From NCBI RefSeq assembly GCF_000711875.1, contig NZ_JONM01000004.1:186001-250000 (forward strand): a stretch of DNA of 64,000 nucleotides, in the 5' to 3' direction. The translations under genes were made by a program, and so were the position numbers. The notes beneath the pieces are model-generated. The model worked only from the letters and a program-made list of their open reading frames with translations, was not told the origin of the DNA and did not search any database. Positions 35,849-44,716 of the stretch are shown one piece after another. This DNA comes from Andreprevotia chitinilytica DSM 18519. GTDB lineage: Bacteria > Pseudomonadota > Gammaproteobacteria > Burkholderiales > Chitinibacteraceae. Each line of letters starts with the position of its first letter. Position 1 is the first letter of the stretch.

Positions 35849-36484
35849 TCAAGCCCGGTTGGCGGATTCAACCGCCTTGGCCGAGCTGGGAGCCTTCATC
35901 ACCCCCTCAGCCGCCCGCCGCCGCTTGTACCAGCGGGCCACGCGCCACAGCAGCAGCACTGTGAGTAGCACGCCGTAGATCACCGGCACGGTCACATCGC
36001 GCTTCACCAGCCAGTAAAAATGCAGCACACCCAGTGGCGCAATCAGATACACCAGACGATGCAACCGCGCCCAGTTGCGCTTGAGCTTGCGCATCATGTT
36101 GTCGGTCGACGTGACCGCCAGCGGAATCAACAGCATCAGCGCGGTAAACCCGACGGTGATATACGGCCGCTTGATGATGTCCTTGCCGATGGTCGACAAA
36201 TCCAGCTGCCGATCCAGGCCGAGATAGATACAGAAGTGCAGCACCGCATAGAAGAAGGCGTACAGCCCGAGCATGCGACGAAAGCGCAGCAACTCGGCGC
36301 GGCCGGTGTATTGGCGCAATGGCGAGATCGATAGCGTGATCAGCAACCCGGTTAGCGCCCAACGGCCGGTCGAGTGCAGCAGGAAGGCGATCGGATCGAC
36401 TTCGCGCATGACGAGAAAGCCCATCCGCGCCAGCGGATACAGGCAGATGATGAAGACGATGATTTTCAGGGTTTTGATGGACAT
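35849..36484 (-). CDS. msrQ: MsrQ, heme-binding membrane subunit of the MsrPQ methionine sulfoxide reductase
   Basis: A 211-residue protein with six hydrophobic segments and histidines within them (ALLHST.., AVLHFCIYLGLD, RLHRLVYLIAPLGVLHFYW) matching the YedZ/MsrQ ferric-reductase-like fold that passes electrons to periplasmic MsrP. The C-terminus has a basic extension. The usual partner msrP is not adjacent: upstream is divergent proB and downstream an ABC cassette. msrP may lie elsewhere or this protein may serve another acceptor. Confidence 0.88.
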   Translation of the reverse strand: MSIKTLKIIVFIICLYPLARMGFLVMREVDPIAFLLHSTGRWALTGLLITLSISPLRQYTGRAELLRFRRMLGLYAFFYAVLHFCIYLGLDRQLDLSTIGKDIIKRPYITVGFTALMLLIPLAVTSTDNMMRKLKRNWARLHRLVYLIAPLGVLHFYWLVKRDVTVPVIYGVLLTVLLLWRVARWYKRRRAAEGVMKAPSSAKAVESANRA

Positions 36485-36600
36485 GGATTGAGGTCGCGTT
36501 CCGTGTGGCAGGAGGATGCCTGCCTGCTTCTGCTGCTTAGTCGGGCAAGTCCGTCTGATCTGACAGCGATATAATGGCCGCCGTTCATAAGGATAGTCCC

Positions 36601-37722
36601 ATGCCCGTCAGCATCGTCCAGCCCGCTCATCGCATCGTCGTCAAAGTCGGTTCCAGCCTCGTCACCAACGAAGGTCGCGGCCTCGATCACGCGGCGCTCG
36701 CCCGCTGGGCGGCGGAGATCGCCGAACTCAAGCACATGGGCAAGGATGTGGTGCTGGTGTCGTCCGGCGCGGTGGCAGAAGGGGTGGCCCGGCTGGGCTG
36801 GACCGAGAAGCCATCGGCAATCCATGAGAAACAAGCAGCAGCAGCCGTCGGCCAGATGGGTTTGTGCCAAGCCTACGAATCCGCCTTTCGCGCGCATGGC
36901 CTGAAAACGGCGCAGGTGCTACTCACCCACGAAGACATGGCCGACCGCACGCGTTATCTGAATGCGCGCTCGACCCTGCTGACCCTGTTGAATCTGGGCG
37001 TGATCCCGATCATCAACGAGAACGACACGGTGGTCACCGCCGAGATCAAGTTCGGCGACAACGATACGCTCGGTGCGCTGGTGACCAATCTGATCGAAGG
37101 CGATGCGCTGATCATCCTGACCGACCAGCAGGGCTTGTTCACCGCCGACCCACGCAAAGACCCGAACGCGAAACTGATTCAGGAAGCAGTGGCGGGCACG
37201 GCGGAACTGGAAGCGATGGCGGGCGGGGCGGGGTCCAGCGTCGGCACCGGCGGGATGTTCACCAAGGTCATCGCCGCCAAGCGTGCGGCCCGTAGCGGTG
37301 CGGCCACCGTGATCGCCAGCGGGCGCGAACCCCACGTGCTGACCCGGCTCGCCAAGGGTGAAGCCATCGGCACGCAACTGATTGCACAAACCTCGCCGCT
37401 GGCAGCCAAGAAGCAGTGGATTGCCGATCACCTGCAGATCGCCGGCCGGCTGGTGCTGGATGCCGGCGCGGTGCGCGCGCTGCTGGAGAAGGGATCCAGC
37501 CTGTTGCCAATTGGCGTGGTGACCATCGAAGGCGAATTCCAGCGTGGCGACGTGGTGCGTTGCGGCGGCCCCGATGGCATCGAAATCGCGCGCGGCATCG
37601 TCAACTATTCCAGCCAGGATGCGAAGAAAATCATCCGCCTGCCCACCGGCCAGATCGAAGCCGCACTCGGCTATATCGACGAGCCGGAGCTGATTCATCG
37701 TGACAATCTGGTGGTGATTTAG
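36601..37722 (+). CDS. proB: Glutamate 5-kinase ProB
   Basis: A 373-residue enzyme for the first step of proline synthesis. The amino-acid kinase domain has [56 protein letters not shown] and [15 protein letters not shown]; the C-terminal ~90 residues ([38 protein letters not shown]) form a PUA domain. Start at 36601 is preferred because AAGGA is eight bases upstream; the frame extends to 36574. Followed by a CNP1-like gene, as is common in Betaproteobacteria, but here on the opposite strand. Confidence 0.96.
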   Translation: MPVSIVQPAHRIVVKVGSSLVTNEGRGLDHAALARWAAEIAELKHMGKDVVLVSSGAVAEGVARLGWTEKPSAIHEKQAAAAVGQMGLCQAYESAFRAHGLKTAQVLLTHEDMADRTRYLNARSTLLTLLNLGVIPIINENDTVVTAEIKFGDNDTLGALVTNLIEGDALIILTDQQGLFTADPRKDPNAKLIQEAVAGTAELEAMAGGAGSSVGTGGMFTKVIAAKRAARSGAATVIASGREPHVLTRLAKGEAIGTQLIAQTSPLAAKKQWIADHLQIAGRLVLDAGAVRALLEKGSSLLPIGVVTIEGEFQRGDVVRCGGPDGIEIARGIVNYSSQDAKKIIRLPTGQIEAALGYIDEPELIHRDNLVVI

Positions 37723-37743
37723 CCAACGGTTGCTGGCCTGGAA

Positions 37744-37777
37744 GTAGCCCGGCCGGAATCTGCTCCATCCGGGCTAC
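37744..37777. repeat. Short GTAGCCCGG hairpin after proB
   Basis: GTAGCCCGG (37744-37752) and CCGGGCTAC (37769-37777) pair perfectly around 16 bases. It lies between the convergent proB and CNP1-like genes, where it could end transcription, and belongs to the same repeat family as 35.7 and 44.6 kb. Confidence 0.7.
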
Positions 37778-37797
37778 AGTTAATGCGCAGCGGCAGC

Positions 37798-38397
37798 TTA
37801 CTTGCCGTTGCCGCCTTCACCGCGAGTCGGAGTGGCCTTCACATCGGCATCGAAGCCCTTGACGATGTCAGCAACCTTTTTCACACCGGTCAGGCCGCAA
37901 AACTCGTCATACAACGCGCCTTGATAGGCGTTACGTGTTTGCGAAACCAGCACCGGTTTCCAGGTCTGTTCCGCCTCGGCCCACGTGCCGTCCGGGTTGC
38001 CATAGGCATAGACGCGGTACTGGTTGTTGTCGCAAGCGATGCCTTCATAGCGGATGTTGCGCACCTTGCTGTCTTTGACCGATACCGACACTGCATAGCG
38101 GATGATCTTGTCTTCGCCGAGGGCCAGCGAATCGAGCGCCAGCTCGAACACGTTCTGACGCGAGGTATAGTTCACGCGGAACGGCGCCCATTGCTTGAGC
38201 GTTTTCAGATCCGGCTTGGTGAACGGCTTTTCGTCCGGCACGCCTTTATCGGTGCCAAAAATCAGATCCTTCAAACCGCCACTGCCAGTCCCGCCGGTAT
38301 CCGACGGGCCATTCACGCCGGTCGCGCCGGAGCCGCCTTCAGCCAATGCAAGTACCGGGCTGACCATCAACAGGCCGGCGATAAGCCATCGTTTCAT
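37798..38397 (-). CDS. CNP1-like family exported protein
   Basis: A 199-residue precursor: signal peptide (WLIAGLLMVSPVLALA), a Gly/Ser/Thr-rich stretch (residues ~20-45), then the CNP1-like domain (KPFTKPDLKTLKQWAPFRVNYTSRQNVFELALDSLALGEDKIIRYAVSV...NIRYEGIACDNNQYRVYAYG), and two cysteines near GIACDN and DEFCGL likely to be disulfide-bonded. Function unknown; the family is found beside proB in many Betaproteobacteria. Start at 38397 has GGAG six bases upstream. Confidence 0.85.
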   Translation of the reverse strand: MKRWLIAGLLMVSPVLALAEGGSGATGVNGPSDTGGTGSGGLKDLIFGTDKGVPDEKPFTKPDLKTLKQWAPFRVNYTSRQNVFELALDSLALGEDKIIRYAVSVSVKDSKVRNIRYEGIACDNNQYRVYAYGNPDGTWAEAEQTWKPVLVSQTRNAYQGALYDEFCGLTGVKKVADIVKGFDADVKATPTRGEGGNGK

Positions 38398-38466
38398 CGT
38401 GTGCTCCATTCAATCAGTCCAATTCATCGCCGCCATTATCCGGCAAGCCGGCGCAATCAGGTACTC

Positions 38467-38734
38467 AGGCTCTGTTGACGTAGGTTTTGTGGATCGCGTT
38501 TGCCCGGATTTGGGCCTATTGCCAGACGAAAGACGTGCAGCGTAATGGATTACGCAAGCGGCTTTCAACACCGCAAGAGGCCCAAATCCGGGCAAACCCT
38601 TCGGGCGAAGCCGCCTTTTGAGGTCACTCTGCGTAATAAGTCGCTGACATAACCGGTTATGCGGCGCGCCTTATGCCTTGATTGACCTCAAAATTCGGCG
38701 CCGCGCGACCACAAAACCTACGTCAACAGAGCCT
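38467..38734. mobile_element. 268 bp MITE-like element with 26 bp perfect terminal inverted repeats
   Basis: The ends 38467-38492 (AGGCTCTGTTGACGTAGGTT...) and 38709-38734 are perfectly complementary over 26 bases; TCGCG continues the pairing past a single-base bulge. A second perfect 20 bp inverted pair lies inside at 38498-38517 and 38578-38597 (GTTTGCCCGGATTTGGGCCT). No transposase frame fits. This structure is that of a miniature inverted-repeat transposable element moved in trans. I see no clear target-site duplication. It fills most of the gap between the CNP1-like gene and the TusA-like gene. Confidence 0.72.
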
Positions 38735-38787
38735 AATGTTTGTAGCAAGCAGCGTAAAATGGCAATGACTCCCCGCGGAACCGCTCC

Positions 38788-39015
38788 ATGCTTGCCGATC
38801 TCACCATTGACCTCTCCGGCCTCAATTGCCCCTTGCCCATCCTGCGCGCCAAAAAGGCGCTGGCTCAGCTGCAAAGTGGGCAAATGCTGGCAACCACTTG
38901 CACCGACCCGGCCACGCCGACTGATTTCGCCGCGTTCTGCCGCCAGACCGGTCACGAGCTGGTCGAATCGACAGCCAACAACGGCAAATTCCATTTCATC
39001 ATCAAAAAACGCTGA
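38788..39015 (+). CDS. TusA/SirA-family sulfur-carrier-like protein
   Basis: A 75-residue protein with the family's fold and the active cysteine in [24 protein letters not shown]; ends FHFIIKKR. TusA proteins carry persulfide sulfur for tRNA thiolation and cofactor synthesis. It could be tusA itself or one of the paralogues; no sulfur-relay genes are next to it. Only 26 bases before pyrC, so probably co-transcribed. Confidence 0.85.
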   Translation: MLADLTIDLSGLNCPLPILRAKKALAQLQSGQMLATTCTDPATPTDFAAFCRQTGHELVESTANNGKFHFIIKKR

Positions 39016-39041
39016 AACACCAAGCCCATTTGAGTTCATCC

Positions 39042-40076
39042 ATGTCCCAGACCCTCACCATTACCCGCCCGGACGACTGGCATCTGCACCTGCGCGACGG
39101 CGCGCTGATGGCATCCGTGCTGCCGCATACCGCCCGCGAATTCGCCCGCGCCATCGTCATGCCCAATCTCAAGCCGCCAGTTTCGAATGTCGACCTGGCC
39201 GCAGCCTACCGCGACCGCATTCTCTCAGCCCGGCCAACCGGCAGCGATTTTCAGCCCCTGATGACGCTGTATCTCACGGGCGGCCTGACGCCGGCCGAAG
39301 TGGTGAAAGCGAAAGAATCCGGTTTCGTGCAGGCCGTGAAGTTCTATCCAGCGGGCGCGACCACCAACTCCGAAGCCGGTGTGGCCGAACTCGACGGCGT
39401 AATGCCGACGCTGGAAAAAATGACCGAGATCGGCCTGCCGTTCCTCGTCCACGGTGAAGTGACCGACCCGACGGTGGATGTATTCGATCGTGAAGCCGCG
39501 TTCATCGACCGCGTGATGGCACCGCTGCTGCAACGGCTGCCGACGTTGCGTGTCGTGTTCGAGCACATCACCACCAAGCAAGCCGCACAGTTCGTGCAAG
39601 AAGCCGGCGACAACATTGGCGCGACGATCACACCGCAGCACTTGCTGATGAATCGCAATGCGCTGTTCCAGGGCGGCATCCGCCCGCATCACTACTGCCT
39701 GCCCGTGCTCAAGCGCGAAGAACACCGTCGTGCACTGGTGGCGGCTGTGGCCTCCGGCAGCAAGAAATTCTTCCTCGGCACCGACAGCGCGCCGCATGCG
39801 CAACACACCAAGGAAGCCGCCTGTGGCTGTGCCGGTATCTATTCCGCACACGGCGCATTGGCGTTCTACGCCGAAGCATTCGAAGCGGCCGGCGCACTCG
39901 ACAAACTGGAAGCCTTCGCGAGCTTCAACGGCCCGGATTTCTACCGCCTGCCACGCAACACCGGCACGGTCACGCTGGTGAAAGAAGACTGGTCGGTGCC
40001 AGCCAGCTACCCATTCGGCGAACACAACGTGGTGCCATTGCGCGCCGGCGAAACGCTGTCGTGGCGGTTGCTTTGA
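39042..40076 (+). CDS. pyrC: Dihydroorotase PyrC (class II)
   Basis: A 344-residue zinc amidohydrolase of pyrimidine synthesis, the short E. coli-like type. HLHLRDG carries the first metal histidines; the carboxylated lysine is in [15 protein letters not shown]; further ligands are in FLVHGEV and FEHITTK, and the catalytic Asp is in [16 protein letters not shown] at 39042 is preferred to an upstream TTG at 39030. Overlaps the following membrane-protein gene by a few codons. Confidence 0.96.
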   Translation: MSQTLTITRPDDWHLHLRDGALMASVLPHTAREFARAIVMPNLKPPVSNVDLAAAYRDRILSARPTGSDFQPLMTLYLTGGLTPAEVVKAKESGFVQAVKFYPAGATTNSEAGVAELDGVMPTLEKMTEIGLPFLVHGEVTDPTVDVFDREAAFIDRVMAPLLQRLPTLRVVFEHITTKQAAQFVQEAGDNIGATITPQHLLMNRNALFQGGIRPHHYCLPVLKREEHRRALVAAVASGSKKFFLGTDSAPHAQHTKEAACGCAGIYSAHGALAFYAEAFEAAGALDKLEAFASFNGPDFYRLPRNTGTVTLVKEDWSVPASYPFGEHNVVPLRAGETLSWRLL

Positions 40077-40567
40077 GCAAAACCGACACCCGCGAATTAC
40101 GCTTTTCCGGAGCCTTCCGTCCGCTGTGGTGGCTTTGCGCCGTGATCATTGTCGCCGCCGCGTTGTGGGGCTGGCCACTGATCGCCGGCACCACCTTCCA
40201 GCACGGCTTTTTCGGACTGTTCTGGTACGGCATGGTGATCCTTGCGGCCGTGATTTGGGCCGTACCCGCCGAGCAAGCCTGCGATGGCACAACGCTGGAG
40301 CGGCGCTGGACGCTGGTTGGATTAATCACGCTCAAACGCGAAAAACTACCGCTCTCCGATTTCAACGTCATCCGGCTGGAACAGGAGCCGAACGTGATCG
40401 GCCGCGATAGCGTGTGGGTGGTGTTCGAAGGCGAAAAAGACGTCCGCTTCGTGTTCGCTCACTTTCGCGCCACCGACGATGGCGTGATGCAAGCCCAGGC
40501 ACTCGCACGCAATTTGGCGACCGTTAGCCAATTGCCATTTGCCGAAGCGGTGCTCGAGGCCGGATAA
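40061..40567 (+). CDS. Hypothetical membrane protein with two spans and a PH-like tail
   Basis: About 168 residues from a GTG at 40061 inside the end of pyrC; a TTG at 40073 overlapping the pyrC stop is an alternative. Two hydrophobic segments ([43 protein letters not shown]) are followed by a beta-rich cytoplasmic region ([34 protein letters not shown]) like bacterial PH-type domains. No family name can be given. It may be made in low amounts with PyrC; the overlap is the only functional hint. Confidence 0.65.
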   Translation: MAVALSKTDTRELRFSGAFRPLWWLCAVIIVAAALWGWPLIAGTTFQHGFFGLFWYGMVILAAVIWAVPAEQACDGTTLERRWTLVGLITLKREKLPLSDFNVIRLEQEPNVIGRDSVWVVFEGEKDVRFVFAHFRATDDGVMQAQALARNLATVSQLPFAEAVLEAG

Positions 40568-40575
40568 TCCACCCC

Positions 40576-40971
40576 GCGAAGCAGGCCGGATCGTCGCTGC
40601 TCCCTTTGAGGCAACTCATTTGGGAGGGGAGGAAAGTCCGGGCTCCATAGAGCAGGATGCCGGCTAACGGCCGGGCGGCGTGAGCCGACGGAAAGTGGAA
40701 CAGAGAGCAGAACCGCCGATGGCCCGCACTTATTAACGTGAGTGTGGGATCAGGTAAGGGTGAAAAGGTGGGGTAAGAGCCCACCGCGGACGTGGCAACA
40801 CGGACGGCAGGCTAAACCCCATCCGGAGCAAGACCAAGCAGCAGGCGTTGAAACGGCTCGTCGAGCCTGCGGGTAGGTTGCTGGAGCGTGCTGGTAACGG
40901 TACGCCTAGAGGAATGACGGTCGCGGGAGGTTCGCCAACCGCACAGAACCCGGCTTACAGGCCTGCTTCGC
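40576..40971 (+). ncRNA. rnpB: RNase P RNA, class A
   Basis: The 5' end GCGAAGCAGGCC (40576-40587) pairs with GGCCTGCTTCGC (40960-40971) to form helix P1. The conserved core is present: GAGGAAAGTCCGGGCT (40629-40644), ATAGAGCAGGATGCCGGCTAACGGCC-type P5-P7 region, and ACAGAACCCGGCTTA (40943-40957) near the 3' end. This ribozyme matures tRNA 5' ends with the RnpA protein. Length of about 396 bases fits bacterial class A RNAs. A strong terminator follows within ten bases. Confidence 0.95.
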
Positions 40972-40981
40972 ACTTCCATTT

Positions 40982-41012
40982 AAACGGACGCCCCCTCAGT
41001 GGGCGTCCGTTT
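40982..41012 (+). terminator. Rho-independent terminator of rnpB
   Basis: AAACGGACGCCC (40982-40993) pairs perfectly with GGGCGTCCGTTT (41001-41012) around a seven-base loop and is followed by more T. The stop of the convergent DUF2721 gene lies two bases on, so it may act in both directions. Confidence 0.9.
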
Positions 41013-41013
41013 T

Positions 41014-41457
41014 TCATTTCCGGTGGCTGGTATAGCCGCTGTCGTCCTTCCGCAGATCGACCTCAATGTTCGACAACAGGATATTGAGCGCAGCATCGGA
41101 AATCAGCACCTCGGCCAGACACAGCAACAAGGACACCACCATCAGCACCAGGCTCGCCCCGAACACGAGGTAGCCGTGGTACGGGTCATCGGCGAACACC
41201 AGGATCATCGAAACAATGCAGCACAGCAGGCTCAGCACGCCGGCCGCCTGCATACCGCGAATCAGCTGGACCCGTTTTCTCAAGTTGCCCAGCTGGCGCA
41301 GCAGATTCTCGTGCGGGTCTTGCCGATGCGTGTCGTAGAGCTGGCGGATGATGGTGGACAACGCCAGAAAGCGATTGGTGTACGCCAGCATCAAGAGCGA
41401 GATGGCGGGAAAGAGCAGCGAGGGTGTGCTCAGACCGAACTGGGGGTCAGCGGGCAT
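41014..41457 (-). CDS. DUF2721 family membrane protein
   Basis: 147 residues, three hydrophobic segments: LSTPSLLFPAISLLMLAYTNRFLAL near the start, then after a basic helix (HRQDPHENLLRQLGNLRKRVQLIRGMQ) two close spans (AAGVLSLLCCIVSMILVFA and GYLVFGASLVLMVVSLLLCLAEVLIS). The pattern is that of DUF2721 proteins, whose role is unknown. Stands alone between rnpB and a repeat-rich spacer. Confidence 0.8.
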   Translation of the reverse strand: MPADPQFGLSTPSLLFPAISLLMLAYTNRFLALSTIIRQLYDTHRQDPHENLLRQLGNLRKRVQLIRGMQAAGVLSLLCCIVSMILVFADDPYHGYLVFGASLVLMVVSLLLCLAEVLISDAALNILLSNIEVDLRKDDSGYTSHRK

Positions 41458-41603
41458 GGTTGACTACCTGCGCGGGATTTGAAAAACCGGAAACCGGACG
41501 GGCCGCCATTCTAGCGACGCACCCGTTTTCATGACACATGCAAATTCCCTGCTGGTCGGGTTTTGGACCAATCGCCCCCGGCATATGACCCGTCATGTAT
41601 CCG

Positions 41604-41692
41604 CCCACAAAGCAGCTCTGGCAAGGCATGCGAAGCGCAAATGGAAGCGGTACGGCAAGCACAACGCCGGCAGCAGGGCTTGGCTTTGTGGG
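41604..41692. repeat. Palindromic repeat upstream of the DUF2721 gene
   Basis: CCCACAAAGC (41604-41613) and GCTTTGTGGG (41683-41692) are perfect inverted repeats. The interior shares CTGGCAAGGCATGCGAAGCG and GTACGGCAAGCACAACGC with the repeat between znuB and znuA (17.7 kb), while the outer arms differ in sequence but still pair. It lies just past the end of the LytTR regulator gene, 147 bases upstream of the DUF2721 start. Confidence 0.7.
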
Positions 41693-41701
41693 TGGCTACA
41701 A

Positions 41702-42457
41702 CTACACGTGTTTCTTGAAATCCTTGATCACATGCTGCTGGCGACGGCTGACGGCAAGTTTCTCCGGAATATCGCGGATAACCGCCACCCAATGCGTTTC
41801 GCCCCCGTTGGCCGGCAGTTTCTCGAAACCGGTCAGTGAGTCGGTGCAGACGAGACAATTGCGATGGATCCTCAGGAAGCGGCTGCCAAACTCTTCTTCC
41901 AGCCGGGTCAGCGAGTCTTCCAGCAAATATTCGCGCTCACGGGTGCGCAGCGTGATGTATTTCTGTTCGGCCTTCAGATAGCGCGCTTCCGAGACCGGAA
42001 TCAAATGCACGCGGCCGCGTTCGGTCACGCTGAAATGGCTGCGGGCATTTTGCGCTGGCGCCGCTTCGCGTTTGGCCGAACGTGCATCGCGCACGCGGTT
42101 GAGCGCATCGATCAGGCGCTCCCTGCGGATAGGCTTGAGCAGGTAATCGACGGCGCGGACTTCAAACGCCGCCACGCCGTATTCCTCGAAAGCGGTAGCG
42201 AAGATCACGGCCGGCGGTTGCGATAGATGCTGCAACTCACGCGCCAGTTCGATGCCGCTCATTTGCGGCATCTGGATATCGATGATGGCCGCATCGGCAT
42301 CGGCTTCGGCCAATTGGCCCAAGGCCGAAATACCATTGGTGGCGGTACCCACGATGTCGTGCGGGCAAATGTCTGCACAGTCGGCGAGCACGTCCTGCAG
42401 CCGCTTCAGGGCAGGCAGTTCATCATCGACGAGAAAAAGGCGCAGCGGCGTCGTCAT
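41702..42457 (-). CDS. LytTR-type response regulator (AlgR-like)
   Basis: A 251-residue regulator. The receiver domain has the acidic pair in LFLVDDELPAL, the phosphorylated Asp in AIIDIQMPQMSG, and the conserved Thr/Lys in FATAFEEYGVAAFEVRAVDYLLKPI. The C-terminal LytTR DNA-binding domain starts ~ residue 150 (GRVHLIPVSEARYLKAEQKYITLRTREREYLLEDSLTRLEEEF, FLRIHRNCLV). ATG at 42457 lies within the end of the kinase gene (35-base overlap), so the pair is co-expressed. AlgR relatives control pili, alginate or cell-envelope genes; the targets here are unknown. Confidence 0.9.
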   Translation of the reverse strand: MTTPLRLFLVDDELPALKRLQDVLADCADICPHDIVGTATNGISALGQLAEADADAAIIDIQMPQMSGIELARELQHLSQPPAVIFATAFEEYGVAAFEVRAVDYLLKPIRRERLIDALNRVRDARSAKREAAPAQNARSHFSVTERGRVHLIPVSEARYLKAEQKYITLRTREREYLLEDSLTRLEEEFGSRFLRIHRNCLVCTDSLTGFEKLPANGGETHWVAVIRDIPEKLAVSRRQQHVIKDFKKHV

Positions 42458-43460
42458 GCAGAATCTCCCGGTAGGGAACCACGATATGTACTTGATAATA
42501 GTCGCTCGTGGCCTGAGTGGTAAGGCTGGCTTCGGCGTCGAAATGCAACAAGAGACGCTCACGGATATTGTCGAGCGCCATGCCATTGCCCCGTTGCGTG
42601 CGCACGAAACCCTCCGGCATTGGTGGGTTCTTTACATCGATATGGACGTCGTTTCGTGTGCGAAAGATATTCACCTGGATTGGCCCGGGGTCGATGGATG
42701 GCTCGATTCCATAGTAGACGGCATTCTCGATCAGCGGCTGCAGCATCAAGGGCGGCACAGCGGCATCGCCCGGCATCTGTTCGGTATGCCACTCCACGCG
42801 CAGCCGATCACCCAGGCGCAATGTTTCGATATTGATGTAGTGCTCGGCCAGCTCGACTTCCCGCGCCAGCCTGGAAAGCCGGCGGTTGTCCTGCATCACC
42901 ACGCGAAACAGGTCGGCAATATCCTGCAGCGCCTGCTCGGCCTTGGCCGGCTCGTTACGGATCAGCGATAGCACCGCATTCAGGCTGTTGAAGAAGAAAT
43001 GCGGCCGGATACGCGCCTGCAATGCCGATAGCCGCGCCTCGGACAACCTTGGAGACAACGCACGCTGGCGCAAGCGCAACACCCCCAGAAAAGCCAGCGT
43101 CGCCAGCAAGCACATCAACTCCGGCGCAAAGCGGGCATGCGTATCAGCAGAGAACGGCTGCAACAGCTTCTGGCCCAGATAATTACAGGCCAGCACAATC
43201 ACACACACCAGCGGGATGCCCAAACGGTATTGCAGCCGCGATAACCACGGCGCAATGACCGCCAGTACCGCCAGCGACGGCAACAGGGTCATCTCCAGCC
43301 ACAGCGAATCCTCAGTCATCGCCGTGCTCCAGGCGCGCCAGCTCTGCAAGCTCGGCAAGGTATACATCACCAGCAGCAAATGGGCATAGACCAAGGCGTG
43401 CAGCAGCACGCCAAGATTGCGGAAATCGGGCAGCTCATCGTCGACGGTGGGGCGCTTCAA
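42423..43460 (-). CDS. LytS/AlgZ-family sensor histidine kinase
   Basis: A 345-residue membrane kinase: four or so hydrophobic segments in the first 130 residues, then the His_kinase domain ARIRPHFFFNSLNAVLSLIRNEPAKAEQAL with the phosphorylated His in RPHF, a conserved PPLMLQPLIENAVYYGIE N-box, and RGNGMALDNIRERLLLHF as the G region. It is the usual partner of the AlgR-like regulator downstream. The signal is unknown; the sensor part is only membrane helices. Confidence 0.9.
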   Translation of the reverse strand: MKRPTVDDELPDFRNLGVLLHALVYAHLLLVMYTLPSLQSWRAWSTAMTEDSLWLEMTLLPSLAVLAVIAPWLSRLQYRLGIPLVCVIVLACNYLGQKLLQPFSADTHARFAPELMCLLATLAFLGVLRLRQRALSPRLSEARLSALQARIRPHFFFNSLNAVLSLIRNEPAKAEQALQDIADLFRVVMQDNRRLSRLAREVELAEHYINIETLRLGDRLRVEWHTEQMPGDAAVPPLMLQPLIENAVYYGIEPSIDPGPIQVNIFRTRNDVHIDVKNPPMPEGFVRTQRGNGMALDNIRERLLLHFDAEASLTTQATSDYYQVHIVVPYREILHDDAAAPFSRR

Positions 43461-43638
43461 GACACATCCAAATGGCCAGTCAGGGACTTACACTATAACC
43501 AAGCTGACGGCCTTCTCGAATTCTGTTGTCATATTTGTCACAGTTCCGTCCACACTGCATGGGACATCCCGAATACCCCATCACCAGACAAACAGGCGAC
43601 AGTCATGAAATCCATGCCAATTACCACTGGATGCTTTC

Positions 43639-44622
43639 ATGTCGCTTGCCATTGTTCATAGCCGCGCCCTCGTCGGCCTCGCCGCATTGCCGGTCGCGGT
43701 CGAAGTTCACCTCGCCAACGGCTTGCCGGCCTGCACGCTGGTCGGGCTGCCCGAAGCCGAGGTCAAGGAAAGCCGCGAGCGTGCGCGTTCAGCCCCGCTG
43801 AGTCCGGATGTTGGTCTTCACCTGAGTCCGGTGTCCGATTTCCTCTATGACCGGCCACTTTTCATGTCTGTAGCCAAGCTCCGCTTCGGCCGAAGCCCAG
43901 ACACCGCAATGAATAGTGCCGATCGGATGTGGTTGGTCGAAAACGGTCAAGCTACAACTCCAAATTACTTTTCGTCCATCAATGGCGGCAACCCAAGCCG
44001 GCAACATGAGAAATATCAGAACAACATGAGAACATCCCAGTACGAGTTCGATCGCAAGGTATTGGAAGTGCTGCGTGAGCCGCTGGAAAACGGCGCAATC
44101 CACATCAGCCGTGCAGCACGGGCAGTGGAGTTCCCAGCCCGTTTCCAGCTCGTTGCGGCGATGAATCCATGCCCGTGTGGCTACCTCGGTCACGGCACCC
44201 GCGCTTGTCGCTGCACGCCGGATCAAGTAGCGCGTTATCGCGGCAAGCTTTCTGGCCCGTTTCTTGATCGCATTGACCTGCTGGTCGAGGTGCCGGCGCT
44301 ACCGGATAGCGCGCTGCTGAGTTCAACCCGGGCGGAATCCAGCGATGCGGTGCGCCAACGGGCCGATACCGCGCACGGTCATGCGCGGCGGCGGCAGGGC
44401 AAGGCGAATGCCGCGCTCAATGCAGCCGAGATCGATACCCACTGCGCGCCGGATGACGCCGGCCGCGCCCTGCTGCAAACGGCGCTCGCCAAGCTCGGCC
44501 TCTCCGCCCGCGCCTATCACCGGGTATTGAAAGTTGCGCGCACGATCGCCGATCTGGCTGGCAGTGACACCGTCAGCAGCCACCATATCGCCGAAGCGAT
44601 CCAGTACCGGCGAGCGCTGTAA
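43639..44622 (+). pseudogene. comM: comM (YifB, Mg-chelatase-like) with central ATPase region replaced by foreign sequence
   Basis: ComM is the helicase that helps branch migration in natural transformation, normally about 500 residues. Residues 1-52 match the N-terminus (MSLAIVHSRALVGLAALPVAVEVH to VKESRERARSA). From about 43795 to 44040 the sequence is unrelated (e.g. MSVAKLRFGRSPDTAMNSADRMW), then homology resumes at EFDRKVLEVLREPLENG and runs to the usual C-terminus (CPCGYLGHGTRACRCTPDQV..., AIQYRRAL). About 245 codons, including Walker A and most of Walker B, are lost. The frame is open, but the product cannot be a working ATPase. The foreign part is poorer in GC and has GAGTCCGG twice. 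Confidence 0.85.
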
Positions 44623-44629
44623 CGTCCCC

Positions 44630-44709
44630 CGTAGCCCGGACGGGTTTAATCGGCCGGGATTGTGACGCATCCACCGTCAGCTCCCGGCCGACAAGTCGTC
44701 CGGGCTATG
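44630..44709. repeat. CGTAGCCCGGACG inverted repeat after comM
   Basis: CGTAGCCCGGACG (44630-44642) and CGTCCGGGCTATG (44697-44709) pair with one G-T wobble; CGGCCGGGA and TCCCGGCCG inside also pair. Third member of the family seen at 35.7 and 37.7 kb. It ends next to the stop of the convergent globin-like gene. Confidence 0.75.
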
Positions 44710-44716
44710 GGAGCAG

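Noticed and set aside
38410-38595. A 61-codon frame inside the MITE-like element
   Set aside because: Made of inverted-repeat sequence, no transposase features.
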